Shown: positions 12,358 through 24,005, counted from the first letter of the stretch. The stretch is DNA of 64,000 bases from Molanna angustata (GCA_963576475.1 OY754980.1:22489434-22553433); one strand, 5' to 3'. Notes: generated by a model not told the origin, from the sequence alone. Program-made: numbers and translations.

Positions 12358-12955
12358 CTCCTCACTAACCCAAGGGGATATAGTGGGGAGTTATGGTTTC
12401 GCAATTTTTAAGGGTATTTTTTTATTGCAGATTATCAATTAGTATCATGCTGAGATCGTATTCTGAAAGTTTCATCACAATGTATCTGTGTGTGTGTGTT
12501 CTATGTGTATTGTGCTATTTGCAGTGTGCTATGTACGGCGTGTTCATTTTTACTTTATCGATCATAGACTAAAGTACTCATTCGATTCTATTCAAATTTT
12601 GCAAATATGTATATCTAATACTCGGTTAGATCCCATTAGATTTTGAACGATATATGAATAGTTCTTCTCAATTTTTTTAACTGTCAAATATTTCAAAGTG
12701 ACCCCAAGCTTAGGAAACTTAAAATTTGATATTTTTATTTTCAAATTGGTAAAAAGGCACATCACTTTCATAAAACGGCATTGAAGAGTTAGTTAGAAGA
12801 TTTCATACTAAAATATTATAAATAAAAAATAATTTAACAAACTCATTTCATGAAAATGTTGGAAATTTTCCATACAAAATTTGAATACTTTATAGAATGA
12901 CTTGTTAGTGAGGAGTTTAGCGTTGGCCACAACCCACTCGTTTTATATAAAATCT
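12358..12955 (+). mobile_element. dispersed ~0.6-kb repeat F, copy 1
   Basis: It begins CTCCTCACTAACCCAAGGGG and ends GTTAGTGAGGAG followed by TTTAGCGTTGGCCACAACCC. The same sequence lies in inverted orientation at 58193-58744, about 45 kb away. CTCCTCACTAAC and GTTAGTGAGGAG are exact inverse complements, so the element has a 12-bp inverted repeat near its ends. It is noncoding. A non-autonomous DNA transposon is likely, but the family is not recognised. A (TG)n run at 12486-12500 is inside it. Confidence 0.75.
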
Positions 12956-13475
12956 GTAGAGGGACGTTTCATTCATTCATGTCTATGTTTTATTTACGAT
13001 TGTGAAATGAATTATGCAAATAACTCGATTAGTCAATTAACCTATGTAATTAAAACATTGGTATGCTAATTATCTGTTCGAAAGTGATGGATGTAAATTC
13101 TGATGAAAATTTAAATAAAGAACAATAACTATCAATTTACTACTTTACATAAAGTATGTACTAGAAAAGGTTGTCTGATCTCCTGGTAGTTTACACTTTT
13201 ATTATTCGAAAAACAAAATTAAAGAATAACACCCATAACTTTTATGATACCCTGGTGCGTTTTTTAATATCACACGTAAATCTCATGATATATTGGATGT
13301 TGGCAGAGAGAAACTTTCTGTTCTAACAGACTTTTTTCGCATCATATTAGTCCGTGCATTGTCTCATACACATTCTAATGTATTTTTTTTTACAGCAAAT
13401 TTGCTAACTGTAAATATTTTAATATCAGGAAAAATTCATAAATTAAACGATAAAATAATAAAAAAAATTACTTAC

Positions 13476-13526
13476 AAGTGAGTCAACTTCTGGGTCTGCT
13501 ATGTAATAAGGTTTTTCTTGGCGTAT
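13476..13526 (-). CDS. hth: hth micro-exon: IRQEKPYYIADPEVDSL
   Basis: A 51-nt, phase-0 exon encoding the 17 residues IRQEKPYYIADPEVDSL. The acceptor is a T-rich stretch ending TTTTCAG before ATA; the donor is CTT/GTAAGT, a strong consensus. It joins exactly after SKQ of the preceding exon and before MVQAIQ of the next, giving SKQ-IRQEKPYY-VDSL-MVQAIQ as in Hth/MEIS proteins (QIR-EKP--...-DSL-MVQAIQVLRFHLLELEK). It belongs to HM region A. It is too short to be found by ORF length and was found by reading the minus strand for the family motif. Its isolation between introns of 48.7 kb and 4.4 kb means that skipping would remove 17 residues in frame. Confidence 0.96.
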
Positions 13527-13689
13527 CTGAAAATAAAAAATAATAATTAGTTCACATTTACACCAAGAAAAAAAACTGGTTGATAAAGGAGATCATTATA
13601 GATCATCATTATAGAAGAGTCCATAAAAATCAAGGCATGTCACTTAAAAGTGCCAAAATAAGAAAATTGTGACAAAACAATATGTATTT

Positions 13690-13780
13690 CTTCTCGGTCA
13701 ACTAACAGGTAAGTCAAATATTAATTTAACACGCATTCAATAACAAGTTGCCACATTCTGGAGGCTTAAATCATATGTCA
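13690..13780 (-). mobile_element. SINE family C, 3' fragment
   Basis: It shares GTCAAATATTAATTTAACA and TTGCCACATTCTGGAG with the longer copies at 35612-35860 and 59620-59800. The tRNA-like head is missing here. Confidence 0.55.
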
Positions 13781-13794
13781 AATAATGGAAACAA

Positions 13795-13935
13795 TTCAAT
13801 CAAACGCCAATTAAGCGAGAGGCGTAATTTTCCAGGTAGAGTTTAATCATCCGCGGCGAAGATAATTCATTCGGTCCTAAAACGCAACAAATTGCTGTCG
13901 ACACAAATGAAAAACAAACAAAATCGTGTCGACCT
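13795..13935. promoter_or_regulatory. candidate regulatory block near hth micro-exon
   Basis: Unique sequence of mixed composition with homeodomain-type sites (CCAATTAAGCG, GTTTAATCATCC) and two GTCGAC boxes about 50 bp apart (13898 and 13929), about 300 bp upstream (transcript sense) of the IRQEKPYY exon. There is no coding signal. The role is inferred from composition only. Confidence 0.2.
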
Positions 13936-15734
13936 CACACAAAACACCTCCAATAGATAGACAGTCTACACACCACACCAATTTGGCGGGGCATTATTAT
14001 TTGAGGTTGCCATTGTGCCTACCTCTCTTTATGACACAGTATGACCGCTCAGTTTTCATTCGGTATGACCAAATTACTATAATTTTGACGGGATCGCCTA
14101 CCGTGGTAAGGCGGGCATTGTCTATATAGTCTTGACTACCTTCGCCTTCTGTGTCCGTCCCTTTAATTATACGATCTCTATCTACGCGACCTTTTATTAT
14201 AATATAACTTGAAGGGCTATCATTTAGATGTGATACAGAATTTGTCTCTTTTGCGATCTCATCTATGGAAATTTTCGATGGAGAGAGAAAAATGTCACAA
14301 GATAGAATTTGATAACAATTATTTAATGAAGTCACTATATACCTATGTATGAACATCAATTATTTTGCAAGACCAATTTGTACATATAAAACTAAACAAT
14401 CATTAATAAAATGAAAAATACCAATGCGTTGACTTTATTCATTAAGAAAGCTTATTTTAATAGTAATATTCACTTAGACCAAAAAAAGGATAAAAACCTT
14501 CAGTACTCAATTGACAAATATTTTTTGAATCATGTACTTTCTTATACATACCTAACAACAAAATAAAAAAAAATTAGAGCTTTACTTTTTTCTTGTCTTC
14601 ATAGGTATTTGCCTAAAATTGCCCAACACTATTTTTGATTAGACGTATTTTAAAAAATGTTTCTGTAAAATATTATAGTAAACATTTACTATTACAGTAA
14701 TGTATTAAATTCTCTTATCAGTATCTACGTATTACATAATGTAACTTTTGCCTTCGTTCTTCAGTGTAGACGAATTTACGAGTTAAAAAGATAATATCTT
14801 CCTAAATATCAAACACAAGGCAAGTAAAGTGGCTATAAAGAAAGCAAAAACCGGTAAGAAAATAGAAATAATCGTACGAAACGGAACGTTATGGCTTTTG
14901 TCGTTTTCATTGTCTAATAATATACCTAAGTAAGGAGAACTAGCGTGTTGAGTAGAAACATTCAGACCAGATTAGATCTCTGACTAAATGAACTTTACAA
15001 ACATGCGAGGTTGTTAATTGGATGCAATTCCATATTATTTTACGTGACATTTTAACATTGTAACAGACCTATGATAGATAATACGAAAAGCGTGGACGGA
15101 TCCGCTCACAGAATAGTTAAAAAAAATACAAACTGCTTGATTGGGTTAAACGCTTTTCTGACATTTGATTAAAAATTAAATCAATCGTAATGAATCTATT
15201 CATAATATCATCGCTGAGACGAGCATGTGATTAATTATAATGATTTTGTTAAGAATGAAGAAAGAAGAAAACTGATGTAGAAGGCAAAACCAAAGGAAGA
15301 TATTGATAAATAGAATGAAAATGAATACGTCACTTCGAAACAATGAACGTGTAGGTAATAGATATTGCTAGAGAAAGTAATGTAAAAGCCAAAAAGTTAA
15401 TTCCAGAATTGTCATAAACTAATTATACTCTGATTGTAACTGTTATTCTTTATCAGGTATATAGTATACAAACAACGTAGGTATCATTAATCTAACAATT
15501 TTCATAAATCATTACATAATTTAACTACCATAAAACTATAGGTAAGCAAAGTATTTATCTTTGCCTACTGGATGTCATTAGAGTAGTTACTGGTCGTTGT
15601 TTAGTGAATGTTAACAAAAGTAAATTCGATAATAATGAAATAATAGGGTTTGATAAACGAAATAAACTGTTCGGTGTATTATTAAAATCAAATTTTACCG
15701 TTCACAAAAACGATATGATTGTCCGACATTCGAT

Positions 15735-16090
15735 CGTCAACTAGATTCCAGGTAAGTGAAGGGCTCTGGCACACACCTGCGATACTTTGTGTGTGATGTG
15801 GAACTACTCTTTATTAATACCCATCGCCTCCTAGTCTCGATCTCTCATCATATGAGGGCCATAATTCATATTATTACGTCCGTGAGTCGTGTGCCGGGAC
15901 CGGCTGCGGAAGGTCCAAAAAATAATTCGACGAAATTTTCAATCTCGGACAAAAGGCTCTTTATTATCCCATTAAAGGGCAGTCCAGCGATTCCTCAAAC
16001 CTCCCAAATAACGGGCAGGCGATTTCGATCGGTGACAATGATGATAGTAAGCTAGAAGATTGCTTACCAGCTACTGAGACGATTACCTTC
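15735..16090. other. GC-richer unique block, identity unclear
   Basis: About 350 bp of higher G+C, including CCCATTAAAGGGCAGTCC, AGGGCCATAATTCATATTA and GTGCCGGGACCGGC, with no second copy in the window. It could be a conserved noncoding element of hth or an old retroelement piece. The 99-codon open frame over it does not look like a known protein. Confidence 0.3.
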
Positions 16091-16139
16091 GTCGCAACGT
16101 ATAATTTTAATAAAGGTATTTTTTGTTATAACAAAAAAA

Positions 16140-16450
16140 AAATATGAACGGGGTTCCAGCGAGGGGTCCGGGTGTTGTTTGTTGGATATTGGGTCTTGGG
16201 TTCATGTTGTATAAGGTCGCGATTGGTGTGCGTGGGTCGGTTGACAATGTGTACCACATGTGGCATTATGATAATAAGCGATGTTTTTGGAGTGCGCAGC
16301 TTTGGGTGTAGTGGCTTTTCGACGGTCCGACCAAGTCGTCCCTCCCACCTAATGAGTTTTATAACATTTCATTAGGCCAGGCTACTCACCTTTATGAGGC
16401 CAGGCACGCACGGCTACTGAAGAAGGACCCGTACCGAATTTTAGAAATTA
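16140..16450. mobile_element. retroelement-like GC-rich fragment, unclassified
   Basis: A G/T-rich strand (GGGGTCCGGGTGTTGTTTG) followed by a short direct repeat, CATTAGGCCAGGC and TGAGGCCAGGCACG (16370-16410). It resembles noncoding ends of insect LINEs, but no protein frame is recognisable. Confidence 0.25.
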
Positions 16451-16551
16451 CACATTTTTAGAACCGACCGTGAATGCTCCCATAATAACATTTAAGACCT
16501 CACATTTTTACGACGATACTTAATATTTTTTTCAATAACAGGTTTTTTGTT

Positions 16552-16595
16552 ATTAATTATTTTTTGATTCGTATGAACATCAAAAAATAATTAAT
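16552..16595. repeat. inverted repeat, 17-bp perfect arms
   Basis: ATTAATTATTTTTTGAT at 16552-16568 and its complement at 16579-16595 around a 10-nt loop, TCGTATGAAC. Confidence 0.7.
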
Positions 16596-18939
16596 ATAGT
16601 TTGATATACACATAATATTGATAAGAAAAACATATCACTGCTCAATATTCTCACGATACAAGACACATACATCAACTAATCACTACGAAGATAAACACTA
16701 CATACAGACAAAGACAATATCAATACTTGGCTCCAAAAATCCTCAATTTAGTTGCGAAAGATATAAAGAACATACATTTAATAGAAAATACAAGACTTAA
16801 AAATATAATACAAACATGGTTATATAACAAAGTGATCAACTATTGTCAGCAAATTCTCAATTCATAACAACATACACGACAAAACTAGATACTAATATAG
16901 GACTCAATAAGTGGACCATGTGCTACACAATCATTCAATATTATAACAGTTTACAATGATTTAGTAATTAATATTATGTAACTAGTCTACCACCTCGGAA
17001 CAGGCCTGACCTAGTGGTCCAAACCACCCCAATTTATTTGTTATGTTGCTTATATAAATTAATGTAATTTTTGGTACATGTAATAAAAAAAAATTATATT
17101 TATCATCAAAATTCTCCATACCTATATGAACAACATATTAAACGAAATACAAAACAAATCAGTAAGTATAGGTACATACATACATGAATGGTCATATTTG
17201 GTAGTAAGAGAGAAACTAAGACCATACTAAACAATGTTTTTAATACCGCTTCATACATCCTGCGATCCTCTTATTATTGATGTAATTTTATATTTATATA
17301 TTTCTTTATAGGCATTTCAAACAACCCTTTAAATATTATATTGTGAGCTGTAGGTAGGTACCTACCTACTAAACAATCGAAAATGCTTTTAATGCTATCT
17401 ATAAAAATACAACGAGTACGAGTACGAGTACGATAAACAAGCACTTTTTGTTTTCTTGCAGTCTGTGATATTACAAAATCCATTACAGTAAGCAGTCTTA
17501 AATCCACAAAAAAAAGATTATCTTCAAGGTGTTTTATTTTACAGAAACCTAAATAAGATGGTAGGTCTGGTTGTTGGGTATACCCACAATACCTGCACAA
17601 AACGGTTAAAAAAACGAGGAAGGTTAAGCTGCCAGAACGCAGAAAGGATGATGAAAAAGGGGAATATTTCAGACTCGATATTAATCGTTGTATTGATCCA
17701 TCAGGTAAATTTGGATGGACAGCTAATAAATATATTTGAATTTATATTTTTTATTTGTTTTGACATCAAACAATAAATATTAATTATAGTTAAAATTTAA
17801 ATACCATACACTTTTATTCATTTATCCCGTTCGCAAAAAATAGCAATGCTTGTGCTGATAAAAAGAGAATGTATGTATGTTGTGTAAAAAAATATAATTA
17901 TAATTATGGACAATTTATTTAGTGCCGTTATCGTGAATATCTCACCTCAAATCTTTTATATCTACCCAATCTTACATAACTAGTATAGCCAAAAATCTTG
18001 GACTTTTAGCCGACAAGGGGGGCGATTTGCACGTAAACCAACGAAGCAAAAAGACACAAATTTTCGCTCTGCGCAAACGGAAGCTCGTTCAAGATGTTTG
18101 GCGGAAATATTGTATTACTTAGTTTAATAATGTTCGTCTATAACTGGCCTTTAAATGTAAGATGTTTATTTCTAAAAATATTCATTAACTGTTGACAAAG
18201 TAATAAATAAAAATAAAAAATAAAAATAAGGAAATGTCTTTCTTGGAGCTGTTGCTCTCAAATAATAATAAGAGACCGCCTTCACTTTCATTTTTATCTA
18301 AAGAACGAGAAATAGTATCGCATAAAAATGGCTAATATGTCAGCTTTAATATTTTTATCAAAAGTTTATGGGCGCTATACGGCACAAAAAGGCGTCCAAA
18401 TAACTTCACGTCTTTGGACCCGAAGAATGTATTAACTGATAGCCCGAGTATATTAAGTATATCTTATAATATCTTCTCAACGCGGAGTGCAGGTCCGAAT
18501 ATATATGGTATTAGACGCCATACCACTAAATTTAAAAGGCGCCCCCTTGGCTTGAAACCCCAAATATTGTCAGAACATTATAAATAGGGAGGATCCGCTG
18601 GTTAGATACATGCATCGTATAAACGTCAGGAGGTTGGTCAGAAAAGATTGCCTCATGGCAGCAAATTAGACATTGTAAGCTTGATGTACGAATCAAATAA
18701 ATACTTGTTGATTTCTTGAAAGATATTATCAAATTAATGTCGAACTTTGAGCCTTCCTACACTGTAAAAAAAATATTGAACTTTTTTGTAGCTTTGTACG
18801 ATTCACCATAATCAGTTGTAATATGCAAATGGTTTCAGAACTGACCGTTTCTTCGTCGAGCTAATTTACGTTTTAAAACAGAATATGCCTAAATTTGGCC
18901 AAAATTTAAATAATTATGGAAATTGAATTACAATTTCAG

Positions 18940-19275
18940 TGTGTTTTATTCCGTTTTTTGTTGTCTTTCAATCGAATACTTTTATAGTTGCATTTATACA
19001 AACATTGGATTTTTTCCTTGTCGGGAGTCAATGATATGATTATGACATTTTTTTTCCATCACAATAGTGACAATTTTTGAATATTATAAAACCGGGAAAT
19101 CTAGGCACCTACAGGGCTTACGACCTGTCATCGACTAGATACGTGATAGTGCAAATAGTGACCACGTAAATCAGCGGTTGACAGGTCGTTAGCTCAGTAG
19201 GTGTCTTGATTTCCTGGTTCCCAAATAATATTCCCACTTCGTCTCTATTGAGATCTTGTTATAAAAAAATAATCT
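18940..19275. mobile_element. fold-back MITE family M, diverged copy
   Basis: It carries the family landmarks CATTGGATTTTTTCCTTG, GGGAGTCAATGATAT, ACCGGGAAATC, CACCTACAGGGCTTACGACC, then the inverse complement of the same blocks (GACAGGTCGTTAGC, GATTTCCTGGTT) and CTTCGTCTCTATTGAGAT. The arms pair but are much diverged compared with the copy at 31171-31533. Confidence 0.75.
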
Positions 19276-19319
19276 TTCAATTTTGATTATACTTTTCTAC
19301 ATATTTGGCGCCCGGTGAA

Positions 19320-19455
19320 ACAGCATAGTTCGACTGTTATAGACCCGGCCCTGGCTGAGTGAATGGGCCGGCAGCCGGCAGAAGCCGCGGCAGCCGAATT
19401 CCGCGGAACGGACCTCTTAAAGGTCCACGGACCGTCCGAGCTCGGAAATCCTCTA
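19320..19455. other. GC-rich island, unassigned
   Basis: A short block of very high G+C (GGGCCGGCAGCCGGCAGAAG, GCCGCGGCAGCCGAATTCCG) with an internal palindromic GACCTCTTAAAGGTCC. It follows directly after a MITE copy. There is no recognised coding sequence or second copy. It may be a retroelement end or a GC-rich regulatory spot. Confidence 0.3.
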
Positions 19456-19764
19456 CCTACATATCTAACTAAAAATAATAATCATCATCTTGAATAGGCA
19501 AAAATGTTTACTTTTTTATGACGCGTCCGTTACTTTATTTATTATATCAGAGACTCGATCTCGGTCCAAACCATGGATGATGTCTTGAATGAAACGAAAT
19601 CTTTGATGAAATCAAACGAAGTCTACTGATGAGTCTTCATAGTAACGAAACTTAAATGCATTTTTCACCCTTATCTGGAACTGGCTACCTGCGTTTTAGC
19701 CAAACCTTTGTTATGTATCAGTGATAACTGATAACTTATACCAGTAAATAAATAATAAAATAAA

Positions 19765-19910
19765 TTGGGATGATTTTTATAGCGCCGTTTTTGTGATAAC
19801 CTCACCTCAAGGGCGCTTTGAATATATTATCTAGAGGTTTTTGTAAGACTAGCGGAAGACGTGAGTTTTCAAGTGTTTTCTGAATAGGGCCAATTTGTCG
19901 ATTCACTAAT
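19765..19910 (-). pseudogene. CR1/L2-like LINE 3' end, fragment
   Basis: On the minus strand the frame reads ...IDKLALFRKHLKTHVFR, a stop, then the noncoding end with GCGCCCTTGAGGTGAGG, ending in an ATAAAAAT-type tail. It is the same element as the longer copy at 36000-36575 (QIDNLALFRKHLKTHFFRES). Only the last codons of the reverse transcriptase ORF survive. Confidence 0.7.
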
Positions 19911-19921
19911 AAAGGGTTATC

Positions 19922-20024
19922 TATCTATGACTGTACGGTTTGGCTATATGCACAAAACCAAATGATTTTGTTATAGCGTCTATTTATGACTATATGGTTT
20001 GGCTATATGCACAAAACCAAATGT
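19922..20024. repeat. tandem duplication of a 59-bp unit
   Basis: TATCTATGACTGTACGGTTT at 19922 and TATTTATGACTATATGGTTT at 19981; both units continue GGCTATATGCACAAAACCAA. Confidence 0.8.
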
Positions 20025-20034
20025 TTCTATTGAA

Positions 20035-20172
20035 GCTCTGAAACTTTCAGAATTTGTGTACGGATTCCCGGTCACAATGCATCTTCCAGTGATCGCGAGT
20101 TCGAGTCCTGTCAAGACCAATTTCGTCCACCTATTGCACAAACATTTATGCTTAATTTAGAAAATGTATGAG
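20035..20172 (+). mobile_element. repeat E piece joined to SINE family A fragment
   Basis: 20035-20087 matches repeat E in reverse (ACTTTCAGAATTTGTGTAC). From 20088 the sequence is the second half of SINE A: CAGTGATCGCGAGTTCGAGT (box B region), then TTTATGCTTAATTTAG and TGTATGAGGAT. The tRNA-like first half is missing. Confidence 0.55.
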
Positions 20173-22477
20173 GATATAAACTAAGTAATTACTTACAGGG
20201 CTTACGACCTGTCACCGGTTGGCGATAGGTAGTAATCATTTGAATGAAAATAACTTTTGATTAAATCAGAATACATGCTTAGTATAAATATCGGCAAATA
20301 TAACTTAAAATTTCAGAGAAATGTAGGATGGTTTGCATATTGCACATATATATCACCAACCCAAAATTGCGCAGAATAAATTGTACGAATATTAATAATA
20401 TTGATCACAAAAAAAACTTATATTATATCGCAACAAAATTTATTAAAAATAGATTGAAATTTTTCACAGACAAAATTTGTTAATACGAAAAAAATACCCG
20501 TTAGTAAAATCGGAAAGACTTTATTTTATAGCCGGCAGTTAACATTATTATTACTATGTGAATTGAATGATTAGTAGTGTCCAATAAACATATTTTAATA
20601 TTAACGATTGAAAATCATCAATTAAAAATTTTTATGCGTTCATCTCCTTAATATATTTTGCAGAAGATACATATGTACATCACATAATAACATTCCGAAA
20701 GCTAATGGTGAATTTTACAATAATTCTTATGTGAAATGTTTTTTGATCAAATTAAAAGATATTTGTTATTAAAAAAATGGGCTGTGATCAACACTTAATT
20801 CTACACTATAAACATTAAAAAAATATAATGTACCTAATTCAATATCGAATATTTTTTTTATAGGTAATATATTATAAAATTGTCGTTTTTGGTTTTTTTT
20901 TGTGAATTCTTACCATTTTTATTAATAAATTCAAAAAAAATAGATTTCAAACACAAATGGTATATACCAAATACAAAAGTAGGTAGCAATTAATGCAAAT
21001 AAATTTTATGATTGAAAAATATTTTTAGTTCAAATGCAATTCAGAGCAATAATTTGTAATTTGGATCTCCAGCTATCATTTATCTCAAACAAAATATAAA
21101 TTATTACAACATTGAAAATTCTTCTCGAAAAATAAGAAGCCTTGTGCTTCGGAGAGGAGCTTAGAAAATTCATAACTTATCGTTTGATACTAAGATTATT
21201 TATATAATCAATAATTTTACAATATCAAGTTATATAAATTAAATTAATTATTCGATTATAAATAATAATTCTTGCTTCTAATGTATTCTTCATGCTTCTA
21301 ATGTATTCTGGCTTCTTCAAAACAACAACTCTCAACTACTATTAAAAAGTAGCAGAGAAAAAAATCTTATCTTAATTCGTATGAAAATGATAACATCTAA
21401 ACAGTTGGATCTTTTGTAAGGCACAAAAAAATTTAGCACACACATTTAGAAGGAATTTGGGTTCATAAAATATGTTGCTTATTTTTTTTTAATAATTTTA
21501 CTTTGATTATAAATTTTATGTTTATTGCCAATCATAAATTATTAAGAGTGTGAAAAATTGAAGAGGAAAATTATTATTTTTTATTTGAATAATGAATCGA
21601 TTGGACACTAAAAAAACAAACTAAAAATACGATATTGTGTATAAAATAGCACCGATATTATGATTTTATGCTATGAAAATTATCCAAGCTTATAAACAAT
21701 TGATTATTGCAAAACTTTAAACAATGTCGCCTGAGCCTGTGCATATGATACGAATGTCCATATTCGTCGATTGCTACTATTGCACCACGGTATCGAGATT
21801 CCTAATGAAGAAGTCGAACTACCCATCGCGCTCTGAGAAATGGAATTGATTTTGAAACTAGAATTATTTCCTTAAAAATTCTTATTCTTGATTTTCGAAC
21901 CGGTATTCTGGATTATAAATCAGTATTTTTTTATACTTCCTTCCAGAGAACACATTTTTTTGACGATACGCTGTAAAAAATAAAATAACTGTTCGAATAC
22001 CGAGATTTTAAATTAGTAGCTGAAGCTACCTTTTTTTATTTTTAGTGATAAAGACAAAAACAACAGGCAGGCTTTTATACTTTTCAATCATTAAGTTAAC
22101 ATTGTGATAGTAACCTTTATAGCTTCAGTTAGTTCAATGAAATCTATGAAAAAGGCAACACAAATATGGTGTCGCTATCGAGACTCCATTATGACATGCA
22201 GCAGCTCTGTTTGGAGAAGACTACTGACCTACATTCGAGTTACTTATTTTTAAGTTTTTACAGTTCCCTTTTATCTTTATCTCTTTAGGTTTTAAAATTA
22301 TACCTACGATTTAGCTTTGTAGTTTATTACAAGAAAAAAAGGTAGTTGCTATAATTTGTTTACTACTGACATGAAATTTTGTTACTATTTAATTAAAAAA
22401 AGTGTAATGCAGAGCAGGTTGAAATGAGAGGAACGAAGAATTTTTACCTATATCATTGTAAGGTCCTTTTTGACTTG

Positions 22478-22530
22478 TATGTATGTATGTATGGTATTTA
22501 TAATGTATGTATATGTACATACATACATGT
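22478..22530. repeat. GTAT/ACAT microsatellite pair
   Basis: GTATGTATGTATGTATGG, then AATGTATGTATATGTACATA and CATACATG, which together can fold back. A short (TA)n run lies at 22738-22760. Confidence 0.7.
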
Positions 22531-22559
22531 GTTTGTTGTCATACTCTGAATATTAAATT

Positions 22560-22705
22560 TGAAGGCGGGAGAACCGAAATTAATTTATGCCATAAATGAT
22601 TTATTCGACATTTCAACGCCGTCGTCTGCGGACTTCGAATCAAGGACGCGAACTGCGCGCGCACGCCGCATTCGCCACTCATCCGTCCGCCGCATAACAT
22701 TATAC
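22560..22705. promoter_or_regulatory. candidate hth enhancer fragment with Hox/Exd-type sites
   Basis: A GC-rich patch (GCGAACTGCGCGCGCACGCC, CCGTCCGCCGCATAAC) with no copy elsewhere in the window. At its left edge it carries CCATAAATGATTTATTCG, which contains TGATTTAT, a known Exd-Hox composite-type site, and CCATAAA, an Abd-B-type site. Hox/Exd control of hth is established biology; the role of this patch is inference from composition and motifs. Confidence 0.3.
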
Positions 22706-22950
22706 CAACATTATCAATATTAATAGGTACATATATATAATAAATATATATATATATATACATCTTATGTGATATAATATCTATCTGTTGGTTTGTCTGT
22801 CTATGTATTTTTTGCGTAATCAGGTTCATAACGCAGATGGGTGATTACAAACAATCAGATAATTATGAAAAAAGTTAATTAATATTTTGATATCTGCACA
22901 ATCAGATCGCATTATTAAAAAAAATAAACAGCAATCCAGTACGGTTTCAA

Positions 22951-23017
22951 AATACATTTCAGAGAAAATACATTTTAGAGTAAATACATTTCAGAGAAAA
23001 TACATTTCAGTGAAAAT
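22951..23017. repeat. 17-bp tandem repeat, four units
   Basis: AATACATTTCAGAGAAA repeated four times with small changes (TTTTAGAGT, TTTCAGTGA). Confidence 0.85.
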
Positions 23018-23159
23018 AAATATTTTGTTTTATTTATCGATTTTTTGATTTCCTATTTGATACAAATTTTAAAACGTGTGAATTCAAAGAAGATTACATA
23101 CCCACAGTATATAACATGTATAGGTAATAGAAACAGAAAAAAAACGGTTTGGTTCTACC

Positions 23160-23590
23160 ACGGAAATGAGATCACTAAGAAGAGTATGTAATAGAACGAT
23201 ATATGATAGAATAAAAAATGAGGACATGAGGAGAGAATGCAAGATAAAGAAGGATATTATATGTAAAATGAAAGTGAATGCTTTGAGGTGGTTTGGACAT
23301 ATAGAAAGAATGAATGATGAACGACTGACCAAAAAAATATACATGGGTGTAAGAGATGGAGTGAATAGTAGGGGCCGCCCCAGAAAGGGATGGCATGACC
23401 ATGTGAATGATATTTTGAATGAAGGAAATATTAGAAGCTTGAATAATCGACGAGCATGTATGAGACGATGTATGGATGTAAAGGAAGCTAGGAATGTATG
23501 CAAAAATAGAGGAGTATGGCGCTCGGTTCTCTCTGCTTACCCCGTAAGGGATATGGCGTGATGGTATGTATGTTCTACCACATCAGGAAA
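23160..23590 (+). pseudogene. RTE-like non-LTR retrotransposon, C-terminal RT fragment with 3' end
   Basis: An open frame at 23166-23561 encodes the C-terminal tail of an endonuclease-reverse transcriptase: RRVCNRTIYDRIKNEDMRRE, LRWFGHIERMNDERLTKKIY, GRPRKGWHDHVNDILNEG, CMRRCMDVKEARNVCKNRG and SVLSAYPVRDMA. The WFGHIERM and GRPRKGWHDHV motifs are typical of this region in arthropod RTE-type elements. The noncoding end has GGATATGGCGTGATGGTATG. The RT catalytic domain is absent, so this is a 5'-truncated dead copy. It keeps an intact frame over 131 codons and is probably younger than the other copies in the window (27300, 33725, 39690). Confidence 0.85.
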
Positions 23591-23699
23591 ACAGAGTGAT
23601 GTTATGTTGCAAACTATATAATTTATCAAAATATTAGTTATTTGGTAGAGCTCCATTACAAGTTAAAACGAATTAAGAAGTGTAGAATCATTAACATTT

Positions 23700-23795
23700 T
23701 TAATGATTGTACAGTGGTCGCGAGATCAAATCCTGCCTCAACAAGCATTTAAGCTTAATTTAGGGAATGTATGAGGATGCATAATTATGTATCTT
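23700..23795 (+). mobile_element. SINE family A, fragment
   Basis: GTACAGTGGTCGCGAGATCA (box B region) then ATTTAAGCTTAATTTAGGGA and TGTATGAGGAT, as in the full copy at 46501-46692. The box A half is absent and box B is mutated. Confidence 0.65.
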
Positions 23796-23824
23796 CCTAT
23801 TTGTACAAGGACATTATAAAAAAA

Positions 23825-24005
23825 TATCATCACTCCCTTGCACCCTGCGCAAGTGGCGAGTTTATTGCCATATGGCAATATATGAAGAGAAGCAATATAT
23901 GGATGAGAAATGACATAAAATAAATTTATCCTCTGCTGGGGATCAAACCCAGGACGCTCGCACAGAAGCCAAACGGCTTACCAACTGTGCTATGGCGGTC
24001 GGGCA
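23825..24005 (-). mobile_element. SINE family B, near-complete copy
   Basis: Minus-strand head GCCATAGCACAGTTGGTAAG (box A-like), GTTTGGCTTCTGTGCGAGCG, GGGTTTGATCCCCAGCAGAG (box B-like), then ATTTCTCATCC, and a body ending in CACTTGCGCAGGGTGCAAGG. It is tRNA-derived but not a functional tRNA: no closed acceptor stem is seen. Other copies are at 46308-46500, 53150 and 53645. Confidence 0.75.

Larger units (their letters stand above)
9046..13475 (-). other. hth intron between the two micro-exons (4.4 kb)
   Basis: GTAAGT donor next to 13476 and CTTTCAG acceptor next to 9045. It contains one ~0.6-kb dispersed repeat (12358-12955), small hairpins at 10745-10765, and a GC-rich spot at 11935-12005. 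The rest (9050-10740, 10800-11930, 12960-13475) is AT-rich with nothing recognised. Confidence 0.9.

Noticed and set aside
13997..14359. 120-codon minus-strand open frame near the hth micro-exon
   Set aside because: No recognisable protein, no usable splice sites in the hth frame, and the hth protein is already continuous across this intron.
23084..23503. 139-codon minus-strand open frame
   Set aside because: Antisense shadow of the RTE-like fragment at 23160-23590.
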